A stretch of DNA of 64,000 bases. Origin: Paenibacillus pedocola. GTDB lineage: Bacteria > Bacillota > Bacilli > Paenibacillales > Paenibacillaceae. The DNA is taken from the NCBI RefSeq assembly GCF_031599675.1, contig NZ_CP134223.1:2666001-2730000 (forward strand). The letters are read 5' to 3'. Numbering within the stretch: position 1 is the stretch's first letter; every line of letters starts with the position of its first letter. The position numbers were made by a program, and so were the translations under genes. This document shows positions 45,170 through 53,142 of the stretch, one piece after another. The notes below the pieces were generated by a model. It was given only the letters and a program-made list of their open reading frames with translations. It made no database searches and was not told the DNA's origin.

Positions 45170-45636
45170 CGCGTGCCCTTCCACAGCCTGAACAGGCCAT
45201 AACCCAGCATGCCCCCGAAGGTATTCAGAATAAGATCATCCACATCAAAGGTTCCAATCGAGAATAGGCCTTGTGCACATTCCAGCAAGGCACTTAATCC
45301 AAAAGCCCGAAGGACCAGCCCGCGCCAGGAAAGGCTCCGGTTAAGAGACAGGAACGCTGTAAATAAACCGAACGGTATGAACAGCAGTATATTGCCGATA
45401 AAATTCAACAGCGTAGTAGCTGTAAGATGATGAAAGGTATTCAATATGGTAGCCAGCGGGACTAAATTGCCCATCTGCAGCTGACGCTCTATGGTGTCAG
45501 GACTCCGCTGAAGCTGATGCCAGAGGAAAGGGAAATCAATCGGGCTGAACTTGAACAGAATGATTTTGAACAAAATATAGATATATACTGCATACAAAGC
45601 CTGTAATCCGTACTGGCGAAATTTAAGCAGATTCAT
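45142..45636 (-). CDS. vanZ: VanZ family membrane protein
   Basis: 164 residues, five membrane segments. VanZ hallmarks: NLVPLATI, NFIGNILLFIPFG, ALLECAQGLFSIGTFDVDDLILNTFGGMLGY (quoted in part here as ECAQGLF and DVDDLILNTFGG). VanZ-like proteins give low-level teicoplanin resistance or affect polar lipids. It is the last gene of a vanR-vanS-vanY-vanZ operon. The weak RBS (AAGGCGGG) and the close upstream gene suggest translational coupling. Confidence 0.88.
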   Translation of the reverse strand: MNLLKFRQYGLQALYAVYIYILFKIILFKFSPIDFPFLWHQLQRSPDTIERQLQMGNLVPLATILNTFHHLTATTLLNFIGNILLFIPFGLFTAFLSLNRSLSWRGLVLRAFGLSALLECAQGLFSIGTFDVDDLILNTFGGMLGYGLFRLWKGTRKSPSVTEK

Positions 45637-45659
45637 CGGGGTTCCCGCCTTCTTATATA

Positions 45660-46532
45660 TTATTGATTGCTGTCATGATATACCGTTACAATCACTCCAT
45701 CCATGTTGTTGCCCGAGACCTCATAGTGCCGGCCTGCGGGAATGGTGAACGGGGTGTTGCCGGTAACAGGAACGTAGCTGATTTGGTATTGCCTGCCATC
45801 TACTGCTGCTGTTATGATCTTCTCCTTTTTGAGAAACTCCAGATATTCCTCAATGGTTAGGTTCTTGTCACGCATAATGATGCTGTGCGGCAATCCGACA
45901 TAGCGGAAATGCCAGGGTTCATATTGAATGCCGGTGATGTCTGTCTTATCCTGCGGATAACGTAAAATAAATCCGTAGTCCCAGGCATTCTCCTCAAGCC
46001 ATTGCCCTTCGGGTGCATGGTTCATTTCCATCTGTGTAGATCCGATGTCCAGCGATAATCCAAGGTTATGTTCACTGTGGCCGGGGGGCAGAGCAACTTC
46101 AGCGCCTTTCTCCTCATAGAGCCGCTCCTGCTCCTCTTTGCCGCGGTAACCGCTGCTGATCAGAAAATGCGTAACACCTTGGCGTCCGGCGGCTTCTACC
46201 ATGGCGGAGAACTTTTCCGCTACCTTCTGCGACAGCATGATTTTGTTGTTAAGCAGCCCGTATCCATCCGTCAGCTCGTGATGTTGGAACAGGTTAACGA
46301 TGTCGGGGGTAACACCCGTCTTATGTACAGGATAATCCTTGTTGACCAGCAGCAGATTTCCCTGATAAATCTGATTTTTCGAAAGGACTGTTATATCAAA
46401 ACCTCCGGATTCTCCAGTCATAGCGCGGACAGTTTCTGCTCCATGCGAATTATAGTTAACCTCCTTATTCTGATGGAGCGCCTCATAACCCACCAGCAAA
46501 AGGATGACAGCCCAAAAAACCCACTTCTTCAT
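45660..46532 (-). CDS. vanY: VanY D,D-carboxypeptidase
   Basis: 290 residues from ATG 46532 (AAGGAGGA); the frame extends to 46574. A single N-terminal membrane anchor is followed by the zinc carboxypeptidase domain: SSGYRGKEEQERLYEEKG, GHSEHNLGLSLDIG (zinc ligands His and Asp) and EPWHFRYVG (zinc His). It removes terminal D-Ala from peptidoglycan precursors, depleting the vancomycin target. The C-terminal 60 residues resemble the extended VanY of van clusters rather than LdcB. Confidence 0.9.
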   Translation of the reverse strand: MKKWVFWAVILLLVGYEALHQNKEVNYNSHGAETVRAMTGESGGFDITVLSKNQIYQGNLLLVNKDYPVHKTGVTPDIVNLFQHHELTDGYGLLNNKIMLSQKVAEKFSAMVEAAGRQGVTHFLISSGYRGKEEQERLYEEKGAEVALPPGHSEHNLGLSLDIGSTQMEMNHAPEGQWLEENAWDYGFILRYPQDKTDITGIQYEPWHFRYVGLPHSIIMRDKNLTIEEYLEFLKKEKIITAAVDGRQYQISYVPVTGNTPFTIPAGRHYEVSGNNMDGVIVTVYHDSNQ

Positions 46533-46630
46533 TTCGGTTTCCTCCTTATCTTCATGTCTAAAGAATAGAGGCAACCGTTTAAAAAGAAGTGGGGTAAAGT
46601 TAAAGTTTTTCTTAAATTCGCTTAGCAGAG

Positions 46631-47725
46631 TTATTGTGGCCGCGGCAGGCGGACTTCAAAGAGCGTACGGATAGGGTCGCTTTCCACTGTGATTGTACCG
46701 TTATGCTGCTCTACGATATTTTTGGCAATGAATAATCCGAGTCCGGTGCCGCCTTCAGGATGCTGCCGCGCCCGGTCACCGGTATAGAACATATCGAACA
46801 GATAAGGCAGATCCGGCTTTGGAATGCTGCCGCCGTAATTGATCACTTGAACGACCGCTTGCTCCCCCTCGGGGTAACTGCGGATGTCGACATATTGGCC
46901 ATCTTTGCCGTACCGCACGGCATTGGTGAGCAGGTTCTCAAATACGCGTGCCAGCAGCTCGCCGTCACCTTCAATCTCCATCTGCGGCGTGATCTCCAGC
47001 CGGGCACGGAGCCCGTTGTTGTCCAGGAGCGGATAGAGCTCTTCGTTTAACTGGACCAGCAGCTCGCTCAGGTCAAGGAGACGCTTATCGAGGGTCAGCA
47101 TGCCGTAATTCATCCGGGTGATTTCAAACAGCTCATCAATGAGCCTTTCCAGCCGCTGGGACTTGGTATAGGCAATCGAGGTATAATGCCTGATTTGTTC
47201 GGCGGATAACTCTCCGTCGTTCAGGACATAGTCGAGATAACCCAGCACAGACGTCAGCGGCGTACGCAGGTCATGAGCCAGATTCAGCACCAGCTGATCC
47301 TTGCTGTTCTCGGCGAAATCCCCGCGCTCTACCGCTTGCTGCAGCTTACCGCTGGCCAGATTCAAATCAGCGGCAATATCGCCAAACTCGTCGCTTGCGG
47401 AGATATCAATCCGGCTGTTGAAGTCCCCGTTAGCCAGCTGGCGGATATGCTGCGAAATCTCCCGGAAGTAGCGGGCGTAGGGCTTGGTGAAGAGGAAGAA
47501 GAACAGCAGTGCCAGCGGAATGAAAAAAATCAGGAAGAAATTCAGATCGCCGATATTGCCGATGATGTAGCGGAATCTGGCCAGAGAGTCCTCGGCCTTA
47601 ACCTGAGAAACATAATATGTTTGCAAAACCTTATACAATGCATAAGTAAGCGTGCCGGAGCAGAGCATGCTCAGGACAAGCAGCAGGATCATGGTGAAGC
47701 GGAAGCTGCGGAACAGTTTAGCCAT
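46631..47725 (-). CDS. vanS: VanS-like sensor histidine kinase
   Basis: 364 residues. Two membrane helices (about 11-33 and 60-82) enclose a short extracellular loop, then HAMP (about 84-136) and HisKA with LNLAHDLRTPLTSVLGYLDY (H151). The ATPase domain has NLLTNAVRYGKDG, and GGTGLGLFIAKNIVEQHNG. The short sensor loop and dimensions match VanS of vanF/vanA-type clusters. It overlaps vanR by 8 nt. Confidence 0.88.
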   Translation of the reverse strand: MAKLFRSFRFTMILLLVLSMLCSGTLTYALYKVLQTYYVSQVKAEDSLARFRYIIGNIGDLNFFLIFFIPLALLFFFLFTKPYARYFREISQHIRQLANGDFNSRIDISASDEFGDIAADLNLASGKLQQAVERGDFAENSKDQLVLNLAHDLRTPLTSVLGYLDYVLNDGELSAEQIRHYTSIAYTKSQRLERLIDELFEITRMNYGMLTLDKRLLDLSELLVQLNEELYPLLDNNGLRARLEITPQMEIEGDGELLARVFENLLTNAVRYGKDGQYVDIRSYPEGEQAVVQVINYGGSIPKPDLPYLFDMFYTGDRARQHPEGGTGLGLFIAKNIVEQHNGTITVESDPIRTLFEVRLPRPQ

Positions 47726-48416
47726 TGAATGTATACCCTACCCCCCAGATCGTTTTAATCCATTTATTTTTATTCTGCTCCTCACCAAGCTTTTTGCGCA
47801 GCGTGCGGATATGCACCATAACGGTATTCCCGCTCTCATAATAGGTTTCGCCCCAGACCTGCTGGAATAACTGCTCTGCGCTGAATACTTTCTTGGGGTA
47901 GCTTGCCAGCAGATAGAGAATATCGAACTCCTTGGGTGTCAGCTCCACGTTGTTCCCGAAGACAGTAACGGTCCGGCGGTCCGGATCAATCATCAGTCCC
48001 CCGGCTTCAAGCACCGCCTTTTGTTCGGCCTGCGGCTGATTAAGCTGCATAGAACGGCGCAGCTGCGCGTTCACCCGGGCGACCAGCTCCATGGGATTAA
48101 ACGGCTTGGTCATATAATCGTCGGCTCCGATGACGAGGCCGGTGATTTTATCCAGGTCCGAGGTTTTGGCACTTAAAAAGATAATCGGCAGCCTGTGCTG
48201 CTCCCGGATCTGCCGGGTGACCTCATGCCCGTCCAGCCCGGGCATCATAATATCGAGCACCGCCAAATCGATATGCTGCGATTGGACCGCCTGAACGGCT
48301 GCTCTCCCGTCGGTAACCTTGACGGGATGATAGCCTTCTTTTTCCAGATGTAGTCCGACCAGATCGGCAATTTCGGCATCGTCATCGGCGATAAGAATCG
48401 TTATCCGTTTCATTTC
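47718..48416 (-). CDS. vanR: VanR-like OmpR-family response regulator
   Basis: 232 residues from ATG 48416. Receiver domain: IADDD, phosphoacceptor D54 in AVLDIMMPGLDG, and K104 in IIFLSAKTSDLDK. OmpR-type DNA-binding domain: ELTPKEFDILYLLASYPKKVFSAEQLFQ (cited in part), VMVHIRTLRKKLGEE. First gene of the vanRSYZ operon. Length and domain layout agree with VanR. Confidence 0.9.
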   Translation of the reverse strand, partial: EMKRITILIADDDAEIADLVGLHLEKEGYHPVKVTDGRAAVQAVQSQHIDLAVLDIMMPGLDGHEVTRQIREQHRLPIIFLSAKTSDLDKITGLVIGADDYMTKPFNPMELVARVNAQLRRSMQLNQPQAEQKAVLEAGGLMIDPDRRTVTVFGNNVELTPKEFDILYLLASYPKKVFSAEQLFQQVWGETYYESGNTVMVHIRTLRKKLGEEQNKNKWIKTIWGVGYTFNG

Positions 48417-48452
48417 ATTTCCGCTCCTGTTAGAATTAACTAGATTTTGCAC

Positions 48453-48845
48453 CTGTGCGGCGCTTTGCTCCTAGTGTACCTTATCGGAAGTTGTTTCGCG
48501 AACCGTAATCGTGAATAATAGGTACAGGCTGCTTTATTCGGCGATTGCTAAGAAATAGAGGCTGCACTATATAAATTGAACTTAGAAAATAAACATTTAG
48601 GAAGAAGTGACGGAGGGGGATTTTGGAACTGTATGAGCGGTAGCGTCCGCCTTTGTTCACAGATTTCAACCGCTACTAGCGGATCATATTAGGGAATCTC
48701 GATTTATGTAATCTGCCGGGTGAGAGAGTTACTTTTTAAATACTTAATTTTGTAACATTTATAGAAACAGCGTAGCCCGAAAGAGTCATGCCGGGGCTTA
48801 GCCGGAGATGGTAAGGTTAGAATCAGGATTTAGGAGGGGACAGCA
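48453..48845. other. Intergenic region between vanR-like and NarL-type operons
   Basis: This 390-bp divergent spacer holds the promoters of both operons. Its middle (about 48600-48710) carries a GC-rich segment with an imperfect palindrome built from AGCGGTAGCGTCCGC and CCGCTACTAGCGG, resembling small dispersed intergenic repeats of Paenibacillus. No gene is supported here; a weak minus-strand frame at 48481-48669 is not convincing. Confidence 0.5.
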
Positions 48846-49715
48846 ACGTATACGAGAATCAAGCTGCTAATTCTGCTGCTTCCAACGCTTATGGTCGGCA
48901 TCTGGGAATTTGTGCGCCACCAGTTTTTGATGCCTTATATTTCGATGGATATGGGAAACTATTTAACGCCTGCGCTTGTCTTTCTGTTCAGTATTGTACT
49001 GCTGCTGCCGCTGTTCCGGATCATGGAGCGGAATCAGCGGGAGCTTGAACGGGAGCGGGCAGCAACTGCTGCGATGGAAGCCCGCGAAGGCTTGGCCAAG
49101 GAGCTGCATGACGGGATGGCGCAGTCTCTGTTCCTGTTGTCGGTGCGGATAGACCGCCTGGAACAGAACCGGAAGAACGGCGGGATTAGCGCAGAGAGTG
49201 TGGATCAGATTAAAAAGACGGTCCATGAGGTGAACCGTTATGTACGTCAGGCGATTGCCAGTCTCAAGGTGCCAGTCACCGGCAAGGCGGAATACTCGCT
49301 GGAACGTTCAGTGAAGGAGCAGTTGTCGGCAATCGCCAGTGAGGTGATGATCGATGTCTCGCTGAATTGGAGCCTGCAGGAGGATGCATTAACGGCTGCT
49401 GAACAAGCCGAGCTGCTGGCCTGCATCCGTGAAGCGATTATCAACGTGCGCAAGCATACCCGGGCAGGCAAGGTTGCCATCTCTGGCCAGGGCGATCAGC
49501 GGCACTGGAGAGTGACCGTTGCGGATAACGGTGCGGGTATTATACATAGCGATCCTTTTGCGGTGAGCGGAAGCTACGGCCTTCAGATTATGAAGGAGCG
49601 TGCTGAGAGCATGGGCTGGCAGCTTGCCCTGAAATCCGCTGCCGGGGGGACGATAGTGGAACTAACGAAAGGGGGGGCTGCGGATGAACCGCTGCCGGGT
49701 ACTGATCGTCGATGA
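48846..49715 (+). CDS. NarL-type sensor histidine kinase, candidate ACG start
   Basis: The frame reaches past the first obvious ATG (48891), which has no RBS and would remove part of the first membrane helix. AGGAGGGG lies six nucleotides before an in-frame ACG at 48846, giving (M)YTRIKLLILLLPTLMVGIWE. Two membrane segments follow (about 5-20 and 38-58). HisKA_3 has LAKELHDGMAQSLFLLSV (H88) and the ATPase domain has REAIINVRKHT and VADNGAGI. The stop overlaps the response-regulator gene by 32 nt. Confidence 0.82.
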   Translation, partial: TYTRIKLLILLLPTLMVGIWEFVRHQFLMPYISMDMGNYLTPALVFLFSIVLLLPLFRIMERNQRELERERAATAAMEAREGLAKELHDGMAQSLFLLSVRIDRLEQNRKNGGISAESVDQIKKTVHEVNRYVRQAIASLKVPVTGKAEYSLERSVKEQLSAIASEVMIDVSLNWSLQEDALTAAEQAELLACIREAIINVRKHTRAGKVAISGQGDQRHWRVTVADNGAGIIHSDPFAVSGSYGLQIMKERAESMGWQLALKSAAGGTIVELTKGGAADEPLPGTDRR

Positions 49716-50349
49716 TCATGCGCATGCGCGTGAAGCAATGGGCGAGATTCTGTCGCTGGATGAACGTTTCGAAGTGATTGGGGCAGTAGGAAGCGGGGCC
49801 GAGGCGATGGTCTGGACCGGGCAATGGATGCCCGACCTTATTCTGATCGACATTGAAATGCCGGGAATGGACGGGCTGGAGACTACACGGCGGATCAAGC
49901 TGGAGTACCCTTATGTCAAGATCGTCATCGTCACCGTGTCGGATGAAATCTCTTATTTATTCGAGGCGCTGAAGCAGGGCGCACAGGGGTATTTGCTGAA
50001 GAACCTGGCTCCTTCGACCTGGATTGAATATCTGCTGGCGATTGTTAGTGAAGAGGTTCCGCTGAGCCGGGAGCTGGCTTTTCAGATTCTCAAGGAATTT
50101 GCAGTGACCTCCGTGAAGGAGGAGCGGGAAGCATTAACAGCGCGGGAGAAGGAAATACTGGGCTGTGTATCCTCTGGTTCCACGAATAGGGAAATCGGAG
50201 CAACCCTCGGCATCTCCGAGCACACGGTCAAAAACCACCTTAAAAACATCCTGCAAAAGCTACAGCTACAGAATCGGACGCAGCTGACACGGTATGCCCT
50301 GGAGCAGGGGCTGGCCTCACGGGAGCGGGATTTTCCGCGGAAGAGATAG
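49684..50349 (+). CDS. NarL/FixJ family response regulator
   Basis: 221 residues. Receiver: VDDHA and phosphoacceptor D56 in ILIDIEMPGMDG. LuxR-type helix-turn-helix at the C-terminus: LTAREKEILGCVSSGSTNREIGATLGISEHTVKNHLKNIL (cited by parts). Translationally coupled to the kinase. The next gene, the YcnI-like protein, starts 59 nt later in the same direction and may be controlled by this system. Confidence 0.92.
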   Translation: MNRCRVLIVDDHAHAREAMGEILSLDERFEVIGAVGSGAEAMVWTGQWMPDLILIDIEMPGMDGLETTRRIKLEYPYVKIVIVTVSDEISYLFEALKQGAQGYLLKNLAPSTWIEYLLAIVSEEVPLSRELAFQILKEFAVTSVKEEREALTAREKEILGCVSSGSTNREIGATLGISEHTVKNHLKNILQKLQLQNRTQLTRYALEQGLASRERDFPRKR

Positions 50350-50408
50350 AGGAGAAACATAGAGATGAACATTAATATCATTGAGAATTCAAAGAGGGGG
50401 AATTATTT

Positions 50409-51065
50409 TTGAATAAATTGCTTCGTAAACTAATGACTCTAGCTATGCCCTCAGCTGCTGTGCTGATGCTGTTCGCAGCGGTAGCCAGTGCGCATGTAAC
50501 CGTTGCTCCGGCCGAGTCAACCACTGGAGCCTGGGAGACTTATACCCTTAAAGTGCCTTCGGAAAAAGACGCCGCCACTGTGCAGGTGGACCTGCGCATT
50601 CCGGAAGGAGCCGAGTTCAAGCAGTATGAAGCTGTGCCGGGCTGGAACGTGACTATTGACGGCAACAAAGTCAGCTGGACAGCGACGGGGGAAGGCATTC
50701 AGGCCGGCCAGTTCCAGCGCTTTTATTTTACAGCCCAGAACCCGGATACCGCAGGCGATATCGCCTGGGATGCCTACCAGCATTATGCGGACGGCAGTCT
50801 AGTGCAGTGGTCTGGTGAGGAAGGCACGGAATCCCCGCATTCCATTACAGCGATTGTAGAGGCAGCGGCAGGCAGTGACAGCCACTCGCATGGTTCGATG
50901 GATATGGGAAACGGCGATTCCATGAGTATGGATGAGCACAATGCGATCATGGAAAATGTGGACAAATCCACAGGTACCTCACCGCTTCTTTATATCACGC
51001 TGGGCATCTCTCTGCTGTCGTTTCTGCTGGCGGCGATAAGTCTGCTGCGGGGGAAGAAGGAGTAG
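50409..51065 (+). CDS. ycnI: YcnI-like copper-binding protein (DUF1775)
   Basis: 218 residues from TTG 50409 (GAGGGGG). Signal peptide 1-28 is cleaved at SA-HVTV, so the mature protein begins with His29, as in YcnI where the N-terminal histidine brace binds copper(II). DUF1775 core: HVTVAPAESTTGAWETYTLKVP (cited in part) and the Trp-rich PGWNVTIDGNKVSW. The Met/His-rich loop SHSHGSMDMGNGDSMSMDEHN offers extra copper ligands. A C-terminal membrane helix anchors it. No CopCD partner is adjacent, unlike the B. subtilis ycnKJI locus. Confidence 0.87.
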   Translation: MNKLLRKLMTLAMPSAAVLMLFAAVASAHVTVAPAESTTGAWETYTLKVPSEKDAATVQVDLRIPEGAEFKQYEAVPGWNVTIDGNKVSWTATGEGIQAGQFQRFYFTAQNPDTAGDIAWDAYQHYADGSLVQWSGEEGTESPHSITAIVEAAAGSDSHSHGSMDMGNGDSMSMDEHNAIMENVDKSTGTSPLLYITLGISLLSFLLAAISLLRGKKE

Positions 51066-51112
51066 GGCGGGGAGAAGTCGGAGTGAATTCTTATAATCTA
51101 CGATAATGTGAG

Positions 51113-51161
51113 ACTGCGGATGTGTCATCCTTTAGGGGGTGGCGCGGTCCGCAGTTTTTTG
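51113..51161 (+). terminator. Rho-independent terminator after ycnI-like gene
   Basis: ACTGCGGA / TCCGCAGT stem followed by T6. The same hairpin recurs at 56483-56530 as part of a direct repeat. Confidence 0.88.
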
Positions 51162-51221
51162 TTGTGTATGGAACTGGAATTGACTACATTAGAAATGTAT
51201 GGGATACAGATTGTAAAATGG
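51113..51221 (+). repeat. Direct repeat copy A flanking AT-rich island
   Basis: About 108 bp that recurs at 56483-56590, starting with a shared terminator hairpin (ACTGCGGA...TCCGCAGT, T-run) and ending in a shared coding-like tail with ACTACATTAGAAATGTATGGG identical over about 20 bases except internally. The two copies differ by scattered substitutions and small indels. Confidence 0.8.
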
Positions 51222-51287
51222 TACATATGGAGATTGTTCAAAGCTAAGCTCCCGGACGAGGTATACGATTTTAGACTGAATAAATAG
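51168..51287 (+). pseudogene. Gene fragment (39 aa) at island left edge
   Basis: A 39-codon frame MELELTTLEMYGIQIVKWYI... without an RBS, directly behind a terminator. The same peptide core TTLEMYG-x-x-IV-x-W is encoded in repeat copy B (56540-56600), so this is a conserved remnant of a longer protein rather than chance. Family not recognised. Confidence 0.5.
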
Positions 51288-51330
51288 ATTTGACTCTTCC
51301 TGATGTAGGGGAACACTGAGGAGGCGGAAT

Positions 51331-51843
51331 ATGTTCAATAAGGCTAGTACAGTGATGAAAATTATTATTTCATTTACGTTGGTTGTGATTATAGTGCCTC
51401 TCTTACTAAACTTTATTCCGATCAGGTTGGCCATCGAACTCGATGATGCACAACAAAACTTAGGAATCGGAAGATATATTTGTATCACAGATTATAAGGA
51501 AAAGGTTGCTGTTGATACTGAATGGTTTGCACAAGCAGACAACAACTCCCATTTGGATAGGACATCTGCTGTGAGAGTATCTGGAGATAGCCCGGACAGA
51601 TATTTATCTGAAAAAGAGTTTGGGAGCTTTGATTCAGAAAATACATTTCTATTAATAGGTAATATTGATCGTTTCGAAGAGGATAAGGGTGGGTATTTTT
51701 TGAATTCATATTTAAATGTTGATAAATGGAAAATTATATATCCGATTGAAAGGGAGTCCATTAGAAAATATTTCACGTCCAAAAGCTACCTCAACATCTA
51801 TGATTTTGACTTGATGAAGATAATGAAAAACTTGTGGAGATAG
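51331..51843 (+). CDS. Island protein A1, membrane-anchored hypothetical
   Basis: 170 residues with RBS GAGGAGG. N-terminal membrane helix (KIIISFTLVVIIVPLLLNF), then LAIELDDAQQNLGIGRYICITD, RVSGDSPDRYLSEKEF, LNVDKWKIIYPI. It is paralogous along its length to the gene at 52683. The last 18 residues (SYLNIYDFDLMKIMKNLWR) look like the start of the protein encoded at 53143 (MNIYDVNFASELQKN), so its 3' end is probably a fusion or decay product. AT-rich. No known family. Confidence 0.75.
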   Translation: MFNKASTVMKIIISFTLVVIIVPLLLNFIPIRLAIELDDAQQNLGIGRYICITDYKEKVAVDTEWFAQADNNSHLDRTSAVRVSGDSPDRYLSEKEFGSFDSENTFLLIGNIDRFEEDKGGYFLNSYLNVDKWKIIYPIERESIRKYFTSKSYLNIYDFDLMKIMKNLWR

Positions 51844-51867
51844 AGATAGTACAAGTCAGGAGGAGAG

Positions 51868-51933
51868 ATGAAAACATTATTAAGACCTATTGTTGGAACT
51901 AAACTACAATATTCTGCTGAACAAATTAAGTAG
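51868..51933 (+). pseudogene. Short frame with strong RBS, probable gene remnant
   Basis: CAGGAGGAG precedes ATG 51868; the 21-residue product MKTLLRPIVGTKLQYSAEQIK stops at 51931-51933. Downstream, 51940-52090, an open frame without a start encodes KETELQKLWKRVCRQGDLAV, resembling the end of a protein. The two pieces may come from a deleted gene. The rest of 51844-52116 holds nothing else. Confidence 0.4.
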
Positions 51934-52116
51934 AGATAACCAAATGTAATCACAAGGAGAAAAAGATGGCCATACCGCCTAGCCTTCTTTATGTTCCAAG
52001 ATGACAATAATGAGCATAAGGAAACTGAATTGCAAAAATTGTGGAAGCGGGTATGCAGACAAGGGGACTTAGCAGTATACCTGGAAATGTAGTGTATTTG
52101 AAGGAGGAGGATTTAA

Positions 52117-52596
52117 ATATCAATATATTATCTGGATAATGTCTTTCAGGGACGAAGTAATGGCATGGATTTCTTGTTAGACGTTTTATACAGTTTTCAA
52201 GTTGGTGAAGACAAGTTGTATTTCGAATATGGCTATTCATACATCGTAGAATTTCCGTACAAGAATATCGTAAACTTCGAAGATGCTGTTCGGCGGATCT
52301 GGTTTTGTCCCTGTGACAAAGAAGAGGCAAAATCTTTAGTGGGTTTTGATTTCTTACATAACTGTATCGTTCTGAAAAACGACAGAGACATGGGATCATG
52401 CAAGTACAGACTTTTGGTTGTTGAGAGTCCAGAATCTGTTGAGTTAAAGGTTGCGGAGATTGAAGAAGGAAGCTTTCAGGAACTGCTAAAGAATAGTCTA
52501 CAACCTTATCTGGAACAGGGAGTCAGAGTTCTGACAGAGCAAGTGTATATTGACATGATTGAGGGTTACATTGCGGGAGGCAGAGAGGATTTCTAA
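52117..52596 (+). CDS. Island protein B1, candidate ATA start
   Basis: The frame is preceded by AAGGAGGAGG at 52101-52110, and an ATA at 52117 is 6 nt away, directly after a TAA. From it the protein reads (M)SIYYLDNVFQGRSNGMDFLL. It aligns from the first residue with the paralog at 53805, which begins with ATG: MKVHYLTDIFQETNDGSDFL. The first ATG, 52165, would remove 16 residues. The paralogs share VESPESVELKVAEI, FQELLKNSLQPYLEQGVRVL. 159 residues, cytosolic, acidic. Likely an immunity-type protein by context; family not recognised. Confidence 0.72.
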   Translation: MSIYYLDNVFQGRSNGMDFLLDVLYSFQVGEDKLYFEYGYSYIVEFPYKNIVNFEDAVRRIWFCPCDKEEAKSLVGFDFLHNCIVLKNDRDMGSCKYRLLVVESPESVELKVAEIEEGSFQELLKNSLQPYLEQGVRVLTEQVYIDMIEGYIAGGREDF

Positions 52597-52682
52597 ATGT
52601 ACATGAAGTATGAAAAACCCGAAATTGTAGTTTGAAATTGTCTGACAACCGGTATGGCTATTGAAAGAAACGGGGGATAAAG

Positions 52683-53123
52683 CTGAAAAAGGCAGGGAGA
52701 TTTAAAAGAACTCTACTCACTGTATCACTAGTTGTAGTGGCAACTCCAATTGTATTGAACTTTATTCCAATTAAGTTTGCTATACAACTTGATGAGGCGC
52801 AAAAAACGCTAAAAAAAGGAAGATATATCTGTGTTACAGAATCAAAATATGTACTTGATACGGGATGGAGTGCCAAAACAAGCATCAATACACATTTAGA
52901 GCGGGATCTTGCAGTGAGAGTATCTATGAATAGTCCAAATAAGTATTTATCTGATAAGGAGTTTGATTTTAAATGGTATGAGTTGGCAAATGAATTTCTA
53001 TTATCCGGTCGAGTCGAACGTTATGAAGAAGATTCTAGTACCAATGTATTATATGCCGATCTAGAGGTAGACAAATGGAACATCATTTATCCGATAAAAA
53101 GAACAACATACAATATGGAGTAA
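52683..53123 (+). CDS. Island protein A2, paralog of A1, candidate CTG start
   Basis: The protein aligns with A1 from its first residue if it begins at CTG 52683: (M)KKAGRFKRTLLTVSLVVVA versus MFNKASTVMKIIISFTLVV. GGGGG is 6 nt upstream of that CTG. The first GTG, at 52737, would cut the membrane helix. Shared features with A1 are LNFIPIKFAIQLDEAQKTL, GRYICVTES, AVRVSMNSPNKYLSDKEF and LEVDKWNIIYPIKR. 146 residues, membrane-anchored. Function unknown. Confidence 0.75.
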   Translation: MKKAGRFKRTLLTVSLVVVATPIVLNFIPIKFAIQLDEAQKTLKKGRYICVTESKYVLDTGWSAKTSINTHLERDLAVRVSMNSPNKYLSDKEFDFKWYELANEFLLSGRVERYEEDSSTNVLYADLEVDKWNIIYPIKRTTYNME

Positions 53124-53142
53124 GTAAGGCAGGAGAATACAT

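Noticed and set aside
45142..48416. Complete vancomycin-resistance gene cluster
   Set aside because: No vanH, D-Ala-D-Lac ligase or vanX is present on either side within the window; only regulatory and accessory genes are seen.
48481..48669. 62-codon minus-strand frame between the two regulatory operons
   Set aside because: No RBS, and it crosses the palindromic repeat-like segment.
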